Positions 33,208 through 38,334 of a stretch of 38,334 nt of DNA are shown in pieces. Made by a program: the position numbers and the translations under genes. Source of the stretch: an uncultured Pseudomonadota bacterium (GTDB lineage: Bacteria; Pseudomonadota; Alphaproteobacteria; RF32; CAG-239); assembly GCA_949295995.1 (NCBI GenBank), contig CASFNK010000024.1:1-38334 (forward strand), given 5' to 3'. The stretch's first letter is position 1. Every line of letters starts with the position of its first letter. Under the pieces are notes generated by a model, which saw only the letters and a program-made list of their open reading frames with translations, did no database searches and had not been told where the DNA came from.

Positions 33208-34125
33208 ATGTTACACCTATTCCGCCGCAGTCTGATAGATATACTACCCCAAGTCCGTGGCAAATATCAAAAAGACGTTCCTTTAAGCAAGCACACTTGG
33301 TTTGGCGTCGGCGGTCCGGCGGAAGTAATGTACCACCCTCAAGACGCGGAAGATTTAAGCCATTTTATCCGCACCAAGCCCTATAATTTGCCGACTTGCA
33401 TTATAGGCGGCGGGAGCAATCTTTTGGTCAGAGACGGTGGCATTCCGGGCGTGGTTATCAAGCTCGATAGTGCGGCTTTTCGTAAAATTACGATTGAAGG
33501 CAACCTCATCACTTGCGGTGCCGGCGTTAAGAATGCCGAGCTCAAAAAGGTCATGCTAGAACACGAATTAGGCGGATTAGAATTTTTATGCTCGATTCCG
33601 GGAGTAATCGGCGGTTCGGTCAAGACCAATGCCGGCTGTTTTGGCAGTGAGGTCAAAGATGTAATTGCCAAAGCCACAATCATCAACGGCGCGGGAGAAA
33701 TTAAAGAAATTGGTGTTGAAGACTTATTGCTTTCCTACCGCAGTAGTTTCTTTCCCGATGATTGGATTATCTTATCTCTAACCCTCAAAGCCACTCCCGC
33801 TCCGGCGGAGGAGATTCGCAAAAAATTAGAGGAACAAAAAGCCTACCGCCTCAAGAAACAACCTTGCAATGCCAAAACCGCGGGTTCCACATTCAAAAAC
33901 CCCGAAGGTTTGAGGGCCTGGGAGCTTATCCAAAAATCGGGTTGTAAAGATTTAAGCGTCGGCGGAGCCAAGGTATCGGAAATACATAGCAATTTTTTAA
34001 TTAATACCGGCAACGCCACCGCCAAAGATATTGAAACTTTGGGAGAAACCATCATCCAACGCGTCAAACAAAAAACCTCCATCACACTTGAGTGGGAAAT
34101 CAAACGTTTGGGAATACAAAAATAA
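33208..34125 (+). CDS. murB: UDP-N-acetylenolpyruvoylglucosamine reductase MurB
   Basis: MurB is the FAD enzyme that completes UDP-MurNAc. The 305-residue protein has the FAD-binding segment GGGSNLLVRDGGIPGVVIKL, GLEFLCSIPGVIGGSVKTNA, the YRSSFF segment and the C-terminal catalytic-Ser segment AGSTFKNPEG. Its length and YRSSFF segment suit the shorter type II-like forms found in many Alphaproteobacteria. A strong AGGAGAG site precedes the ATG. It is followed by ftsQ after only 3 nt; ddl, usual at this point, is absent. Confidence 0.97.
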   Translation: MLHLFRRSLIDILPQVRGKYQKDVPLSKHTWFGVGGPAEVMYHPQDAEDLSHFIRTKPYNLPTCIIGGGSNLLVRDGGIPGVVIKLDSAAFRKITIEGNLITCGAGVKNAELKKVMLEHELGGLEFLCSIPGVIGGSVKTNAGCFGSEVKDVIAKATIINGAGEIKEIGVEDLLLSYRSSFFPDDWIILSLTLKATPAPAEEIRKKLEEQKAYRLKKQPCNAKTAGSTFKNPEGLRAWELIQKSGCKDLSVGGAKVSEIHSNFLINTGNATAKDIETLGETIIQRVKQKTSITLEWEIKRLGIQK

Positions 34126-34128
34126 GCC

Positions 34129-35007
34129 ATGCCAGAAAAAAAGATACCCACAATCGCATCGGCAGCAGCCGTAAGCATTCCGACCAGCATCAGCCTACCT
34201 CAAGAATGGCCGTTTCGCCTTGCGGGTAACATCTTTTTTTTGGCTTTAATTTTTGCATTGGCTTCCGCCATTATCACCATCAAAACCAACCTCATCGGAC
34301 GCAAGCTGACCGACCTCAGCACAGAGTTCTATGATTACACCAGCCACATTGGTTTTAAGCTGGATGATATTGTTGTTTCAGGCAGACACAAAACCTCGAA
34401 AGAAGAGCTCAAAAACATTTTACAGCTCAACCGCGACAGTAATATTCTCACCCTTGATTTGCAAGACATAAAACTCAAACTCGAACAACTCCCGTGGATT
34501 CGCAAAGCCGAAGTCAGCCGCCATTACTTTCCCAATATTTTACAAATTAATTTAGAAGAAAGAGAAGTCGAAAGCATCTGGCAAATTAACAATCAATTTC
34601 ATCCGATAGACCGTGATGGTCATGTCATTAACGCACCTTTCAGCTCTCCTCGTCCGATATTATTGATTGTCGGCGAAGGAGCACCTGAAAACATTCCGCA
34701 ATTAATGCAAATTATTTCTGCCGACAAAGAAATTTTCTCGCGCATAAAAGTTGCCAATTTCATTTCCGGCAGAAGGTGGAATTTAATCTTAGACGACATA
34801 GAAAACGGTATCACCATTAAACTTCCGGCACAAGACATCGAGCAAGCCTGGAAAAAATTGGTAAAATTAAACACCTCGCAAGGACTTCTTAAACGTAAAT
34901 TAACCATAATTGATTTAAGATTCCCCAATAAAGTAATCGTAAAATTAGGCAAAATGACCAAAGAAGAAAGGGAACACCTTAAAGAAGTCAAAGAAAGCCT
35001 AATGTAA
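34129..35007 (+). CDS. ftsQ: Cell division protein FtsQ
   Basis: FtsQ is a bitopic divisome protein linking early and late components. The 292-residue protein has a cytoplasmic N-terminus of about 30 residues, a membrane helix (LAGNIFFLALIFALASAIITI), a POTRA domain (FKLDDIVVSGRHKTSKEELK, then LEQLPWIRKAEVSRHYFPNI) and the FtsQ domain. No clear ribosome-binding site lies before the ATG, so translation is probably coupled to murB, which stops 3 nt upstream. Confidence 0.95.
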   Translation: MPEKKIPTIASAAAVSIPTSISLPQEWPFRLAGNIFFLALIFALASAIITIKTNLIGRKLTDLSTEFYDYTSHIGFKLDDIVVSGRHKTSKEELKNILQLNRDSNILTLDLQDIKLKLEQLPWIRKAEVSRHYFPNILQINLEEREVESIWQINNQFHPIDRDGHVINAPFSSPRPILLIVGEGAPENIPQLMQIISADKEIFSRIKVANFISGRRWNLILDDIENGITIKLPAQDIEQAWKKLVKLNTSQGLLKRKLTIIDLRFPNKVIVKLGKMTKEEREHLKEVKESLM

Positions 35008-35027
35008 GAAATAAAACGAGGGATAAG

Positions 35028-36281
35028 TTGACACATTCATTTAACCGCTTAACCACCATAGCCGCGCTAGACATAGGCTCATCAAAAGTTTGTTGCCTGA
35101 TAGCAAAAATCAGCCGCGATAAAAAAATCAACGTTGTTGGTTACGGTTATAATGCCTCCAAAGGCATCAAAAACGGAATTGTAACCGACATTAATCAAGC
35201 CACATTATCGGTTTGCAACGCGGTTGAAACAGCGGAACAAATGGCCAATGAGCGTATCAATCGCATCATCGTCAACATCTCCGGCGACAGAATCAAAAGC
35301 AGTATCAAAGGAGCAACAATAGCCATCAACCGCAACCGTCCGGTTAATGACATGGATATCAAAAAGGTCATTGAAAAAGGCATCAACAAAATAAACGTTG
35401 AAGACAACGAACTCATTCACTGCCTACCGACCAATTATCGCCTTGACTTGGGCGAAGAGATAAAAGACCCGCGCAATATTTATGGCGAGAATTTATCCGT
35501 CAACATTTTACTGGGAATGGTACCTGATATTCAGTTCAAAAACCTTTCCACCGTAATGGAAAACGCGCACCTTGAAATTGCCGAAAAAGCCTTTTCGGCT
35601 TATGCTTCGGGTTTGGCTTGCTTGGTAGAAGATGAAAAAGAAATCGGAGCTTCAATAGTTGATATCGGTGGCGGCACCACCAATATCGCCACCTTTAAGC
35701 ACGGATACCCGATTGCTTTCTCTTCCATCGGCGTTGGCGGCAACAATGTAACCAATGATATCGCTTGGGGATTAACCACCTCATTCACCCATGCCGAAAG
35801 ATTAAAAACCCTGCATGGTTGCGCCTTTATGACCTCGCAAGATAAAGAAGACTTAATCAATGTTTATCCCGTTGGCGAGGAAGACGACAGCCTCATCAAA
35901 CAAGTTCCCAAAGCTGAATTAATCAGCATTATCACGCCACGCATTGAAGAGATATTTGAACTTGTAAATAAGAAGCTCGCCGAACATGGTCTAAAAGATA
36001 TTTCCTCACACCGCGTTGTTCTCACCGGTGGTGGTTCACAATTATCAGGGATTCGCGATATTGCCACCATGATACTCGATAAACAAGTTCGCATTGGTCG
36101 TCCGAAAAATGTTCTTAATCTTCCCGATAATTTATACAATCCCTGTTTTTCCACCGCCATTGGTTTATTGCTTTTTGCACTAAATTACAGCGAACGAAAG
36201 CCCAACAAAATCATCAGCAAACCGGTTGCCGGCAATTCAGGTCTAAGCCGAATTATGACTTGGTTTAAGCAAAGTTTTTAA
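35028..36281 (+). CDS. ftsA: Cell division protein FtsA
   Basis: FtsA is the actin-like protein that ties FtsZ to the membrane. The 417-residue product has the phosphate loops ALDIGSSKVCCLIAK and SIVDIGGGTTNIATFKHGYP, the adenosine motif VVLTGGGSQLSGI, and a C-terminal amphipathic helix (LSRIMTWFKQSF) typical of the membrane-targeting tail. It starts at TTG with GAGGGA about 6-7 nt upstream; no ATG fits. It is followed by a strong terminator before ftsZ, which is unusual for this cluster. Confidence 0.98.
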   Translation: MTHSFNRLTTIAALDIGSSKVCCLIAKISRDKKINVVGYGYNASKGIKNGIVTDINQATLSVCNAVETAEQMANERINRIIVNISGDRIKSSIKGATIAINRNRPVNDMDIKKVIEKGINKINVEDNELIHCLPTNYRLDLGEEIKDPRNIYGENLSVNILLGMVPDIQFKNLSTVMENAHLEIAEKAFSAYASGLACLVEDEKEIGASIVDIGGGTTNIATFKHGYPIAFSSIGVGGNNVTNDIAWGLTTSFTHAERLKTLHGCAFMTSQDKEDLINVYPVGEEDDSLIKQVPKAELISIITPRIEEIFELVNKKLAEHGLKDISSHRVVLTGGGSQLSGIRDIATMILDKQVRIGRPKNVLNLPDNLYNPCFSTAIGLLLFALNYSERKPNKIISKPVAGNSGLSRIMTWFKQSF

Positions 36282-36289
36282 GTTATTTG

Positions 36290-36324
36290 AACCTCTTTTG
36301 TTTCCTTGCAAAAGAGGTTTTTTT
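36290..36324 (+). terminator. Intrinsic terminator between ftsA and ftsZ
   Basis: AACCTCTTTTG (36290-36300) and CAAAAGAGGTT (36309-36319) form a perfect 11-bp stem with loop TTTCCTTG, followed by a run of seven T (36318-36324). Confidence 0.93.
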
Positions 36325-36329
36325 ATAAA
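36301..36329 (+). promoter_or_regulatory. Candidate ftsZ promoter starting in the ftsA terminator
   Basis: TATAAA (36324-36329) follows the terminator's T run directly; a weak -35, TTTCCT (36301-36306), lies 17 nt upstream in the hairpin loop. Other weak candidates lie nearer ftsZ (TATGCT at 36387-36392, without a good -35). ftsZ needs a promoter here if the terminator is efficient, but which one is used is unresolved. Confidence 0.3.
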
Positions 36330-36435
36330 ATATCAAAAAATTTAAAATTAAAAAAAGTTAGTAACCAAAACTTAATTTATTTTCCGTATGCTGTAAGTAA
36401 CTTAAGTAAAAAAATTTTTTGGAGTAAGAAATACA

Positions 36436-38145
36436 ATGTCAATCAAATTAGCTGTACCAGAAGCCACTGTCATGCACTTAAAACCGAGAATCTCAGTCAT
36501 CGGCGTAGGCGGAGGCGGAGGCAATGCCGTCAACAACATGATTGACCAAAATTTGGAAGGTGTTGACTTTATCGTTGCCAACACCGATGCTCAAGCCTTG
36601 GCCCATTCCAAAGCCAGCCGCAAAATTCAATTAGGTCTGGAAACGACCATGGGTTTGGGTGCCGGTGCTCGTCCCGAAGTCGGACGCATGGCCGCCGAAG
36701 AAGCCAAAGAAGAAATTGAAAAAGAATTAGAAGGCGCCAACATGGTATTCATCACTGCCGGTATGGGTGGTGGTACCGGTTCGGGTGCTGCTCCGGTTGT
36801 CGCTCGCCTTGCCAAAGCCAAAGGTATTTTAACGGTTGGTGTTGTAACCAAACCTTTCCAATTTGAAGGTCGCAAACGAATGGAAACAGCCGAAGCCGCG
36901 GTTGAAGACTTCACCAATTCGGTAGATAGTATCATCATTATTCCGAACCAAAATCTGTTCCGCGTTGCCGATAAAAAAACCACTTTGGCCGACGCTTTTA
37001 TTATGGCCGATAACGTCTTGTATGCGGGTGTTCGTTCCATTACCGACTTGATGATGATGCCGGGTTTAATCAACTTGGACTTTGCCGATATTAAGAGCAT
37101 TATGGAAGACAAAGGCAAAGCCATTATGGGTACGGGTGAAGCAGAAGGCGAAGATCGCGCCATCAAAGCCGCCGAACAAGCACTGGCCAATCCTTTGCTT
37201 GACGATTGCTCAATGCGTGGAGCTAAAGGTGTATTAATTAACATCACCGGTGGTTCTGATATCACCTTGTTTGAGATTGATGAAGCCGCCAGCCGTATTA
37301 AAGAAGAAGTTGACGAAGACGCAAACATCATCTTTGGTTCAAGTTTTGATGAGGCTTTGGCAGGAAAAATCCGTGTTTCTATTGTTGCCACGGGTATTGG
37401 GGATAGTGTAGCCAGACAACCCCTTCCCAAACCAGCCGCAAAAGTTGCCGAAGACTATCTCAAAGAAAGTTTTATGCCGGAAGTCAAAACCTTAGACGTT
37501 CCGAATGAAGAAACCGATTCCAACTTAGAAAAATTCTCAGCCACCGCTCCTGAAACGAGCGAAGAGGCTGACACACCGGAGGAAACAATCATCAGCGCGC
37601 CGATAGTTTCCTTTAATGTCGACGAAGAGGTTTCCTCAAACACGGCAGAGCCTGTTGCTCAAGCTGCGATTGAGGAAGAAAAATTTGAGGATTTCAATAA
37701 TCTTGACAATTCAACGATTATCAATGATATGCCGCAAGCCTCCTCTTTGTTTAAGGCTATTATTAGCAAGAACGAAGACATAAATGTTGATGACCAACTC
37801 GCCAACATTTTATCTTCCAACGAAAATTCTTTCACGGCCAAGACCTCGCTCAAACAAGTAGAGGAAGAGCCGGAATTATTCCCGAACCACAATCCGAAAC
37901 CTTTTTCAGCTCCTCGCAAAGAAGAGCCGGAAAAACTGATTGTGAACGATGATGATGAAGAATATACCCCAACCCTTATTGAAAGAGTAACGGGCTTCTC
38001 CATCGCCAAGAGAAACCGCAAGAAACAGGCAAAAGAAAATGAGCGTTACCAAGAGCCTATTTCTCCCACTTTCTCAGACAACGATTACGACCCTGAAGAT
38101 AAGTTGAATCTGGAGATTCCGTCATTTTTACGGCGTAAATCGTAA
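36436..38145 (+). CDS. ftsZ: Cell division protein FtsZ
   Basis: FtsZ is the tubulin-like GTPase that forms the division ring. Residues about 15-330 are the GTPase core, with [13 protein letters not shown], the tubulin signature GGGTGSG (111-117), [14 protein letters not shown] and [15 protein letters not shown] long acidic, disordered linker of about 220 residues follows, and then the conserved C-terminal peptide [11 protein letters not shown] that binds FtsA and other partners. At 569 residues it is much longer than E. coli FtsZ (383), in line with Alphaproteobacteria. GGAG lies 11 nt before the ATG, rather far. An insertion sequence begins 53 nt after its stop. Confidence 0.99.
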   Translation: MSIKLAVPEATVMHLKPRISVIGVGGGGGNAVNNMIDQNLEGVDFIVANTDAQALAHSKASRKIQLGLETTMGLGAGARPEVGRMAAEEAKEEIEKELEGANMVFITAGMGGGTGSGAAPVVARLAKAKGILTVGVVTKPFQFEGRKRMETAEAAVEDFTNSVDSIIIIPNQNLFRVADKKTTLADAFIMADNVLYAGVRSITDLMMMPGLINLDFADIKSIMEDKGKAIMGTGEAEGEDRAIKAAEQALANPLLDDCSMRGAKGVLINITGGSDITLFEIDEAASRIKEEVDEDANIIFGSSFDEALAGKIRVSIVATGIGDSVARQPLPKPAAKVAEDYLKESFMPEVKTLDVPNEETDSNLEKFSATAPETSEEADTPEETIISAPIVSFNVDEEVSSNTAEPVAQAAIEEEKFEDFNNLDNSTIINDMPQASSLFKAIISKNEDINVDDQLANILSSNENSFTAKTSLKQVEEEPELFPNHNPKPFSAPRKEEPEKLIVNDDDEEYTPTLIERVTGFSIAKRNRKKQAKENERYQEPISPTFSDNDYDPEDKLNLEIPSFLRRKS

Positions 38146-38176
38146 CCTTAAGATATTATTATAGGTTATAAACCTG

Positions 38177-38188
38177 AAAAAACCCTCG
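38177..38188. other. Orphan terminator half-arm downstream of ftsZ
   Basis: Six A followed by CCCTCG look like the left half of an intrinsic terminator whose right half (CGAGGG plus T run) is missing before the insertion-sequence end at 38199. The small palindrome AGGTT-ATA-AACCT (38164-38176 region) just upstream has no T run. Confidence 0.3.
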
Positions 38189-38198
38189 ATTAATGATC

Positions 38199-38334
38199 TG
38201 TCCCCCATAAATTGGACAAATAAAAAAAGTCCCGAGGAGGATTAAGTCAAGAGGGAGAATTAAGCAAATGGCATCGGCGTTGAGCCGGTGTCATTTTGTT
38301 TAAGCTCCACTGACAACGTTCATTATTATAATAA
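38199..38334 (-). mobile_element. IS3-type insertion sequence, transposase-3' end (rest beyond window)
   Basis: TGTCCCCC begins the element at 38199, the terminal TG/CA being typical of IS3-family ends. The subterminal TGTCC ... GGACA inverted pair (38199-38217) and an A-rich stretch follow, then the transposase end on the minus strand. The other end and any target duplication lie outside the window. The boundary is inferred from the TG dinucleotide, the similar sequence at 10752 and the position of the transposase stop. Confidence 0.65.
38247..38333 (-). CDS. Transposase C-terminus, IS3-type (DDE/rve), partial
   Basis: The minus strand reads an open frame from the window edge to TGA at 38249-38247, giving 28 residues: YYNNERCQWSLNKMTPAQRR then CHLLNSPS. 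YxNNxRxQxxLxxMTPxxYR is the standard end of IS3-family OrfB integrase-like transposases. Most of the gene, including the DDE catalytic core, lies outside the window, so whether it is intact is unknown. It points towards ftsZ. Confidence 0.75.
   Translation of the reverse strand, partial: YYNNERCQWSLNKMTPAQRRCHLLNSPS

Noticed and set aside
36627..37430. Open frame of 267 codons on the minus strand, opposite ftsZ
   Set aside because: Entirely inside the conserved ftsZ GTPase region; Ser/Ala/Pro-rich composition is that of an antisense shadow.
38164..38176. AGGTT-ATA-AACCT palindrome as the ftsZ terminator
   Set aside because: Short AT-rich stem followed by A's, not T's, on the plus strand; it cannot act as an intrinsic terminator for ftsZ.
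1..38334. CRISPR arrays, tRNA or rRNA genes, prophage, toxin-antitoxin or restriction systems
   Set aside because: Looked for by eye on both strands; no regularly spaced repeats, cloverleaf genes, integrase/capsid genes or recognisable defence genes were seen.

Overview
This window looks like core chromosome from an AT-rich, Gram-negative alphaproteobacterium. The evidence is gene order. The blocks kdsD-lptC-lptA-lptB-rpoN-hpf-ptsN with a DUF1150 gene, and miaB-phoH-ybeY-lnt-XRE regulator-metK-trmB, are arrangements I know from Alphaproteobacteria. FtsZ has the long acidic linker common in that class, and the lpt genes imply an outer membrane with lipopolysaccharide. A pta-ackA pair suggests acetate/acetyl-phosphate metabolism. 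A host-associated Rhodospirillales-like lineage would fit the AT bias, but that is inference and no species can be named from this sequence.

Layout, left to right. (1) Positions 1-3934, minus strand: the str operon rpsL-rpsG-fusA-tuf, with tuf cut by the window edge, a strong promoter at 3906-3934 and a leader carrying a terminator-like hairpin. (2) 4161-4610: an unrecognised two-helix membrane protein. (3) 4796-10732, plus: KDO precursor synthesis and LPS export (kdsD, lptC, lptA, lptB), sigma-54, hibernation factor and PTS-Ntr EIIA. (4) 10826-13123: a DUF1150 protein (minus), an orphan histidine kinase and infA. (5) 13155-17048, minus: a TerB-like protein, an unknown helical protein, YggT, DUF167, folD and a YqaA/VTT membrane protein. 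(6) 17234-24220, plus: miaB, phoH, ybeY, lnt, an XRE regulator, metK, trmB. (7) 24221-27041, minus: a secreted protein of unknown function, and pta-ackA. (8) 27239-38145, plus: ndk, a DUF2066 protein, an AI-2E/PerM-type permease, then the division/cell-wall cluster mraY-ftsW-murG-murB-ftsQ-ftsA-ftsZ. (9) From 38199 to the edge: one end of an IS3-type insertion sequence with the last 28 codons of its transposase.

How the genes work together: most serve envelope growth (LPS export, lipid II synthesis, septation, lipoprotein acylation) and translation (ribosomal proteins, EF-G, EF-Tu, IF1, tRNA/rRNA modification, ribosome hibernation). Control signals are well preserved. I could place nine or so sigma-70-like promoters and seven intrinsic terminators, several of them bidirectional between convergent genes or lying directly in front of the next gene.

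Most of the window is ordinary core genome. I see no CRISPR array, tRNA, rRNA, prophage or recognisable defence system. The less ordinary items are: two copies of an insertion-sequence end, each abutting an orphan terminator half-arm; an attenuator-like rpsL leader with a possible leader peptide; a perfect palindrome over the promoter of the XRE regulator; promoters that seem to be built into preceding terminators (metK, ftsZ); a division cluster lacking murD, murC and ddl; and an uncharacterised pair of a TerB-like and a helical protein. Start codons were moved from the longest open frame where a ribosome-binding site favoured a shorter one (rpsL, lptC, the kinase, yqaA, DUF167, yggT, phoH, ybeY, trmB, ackA, pta, ndk).
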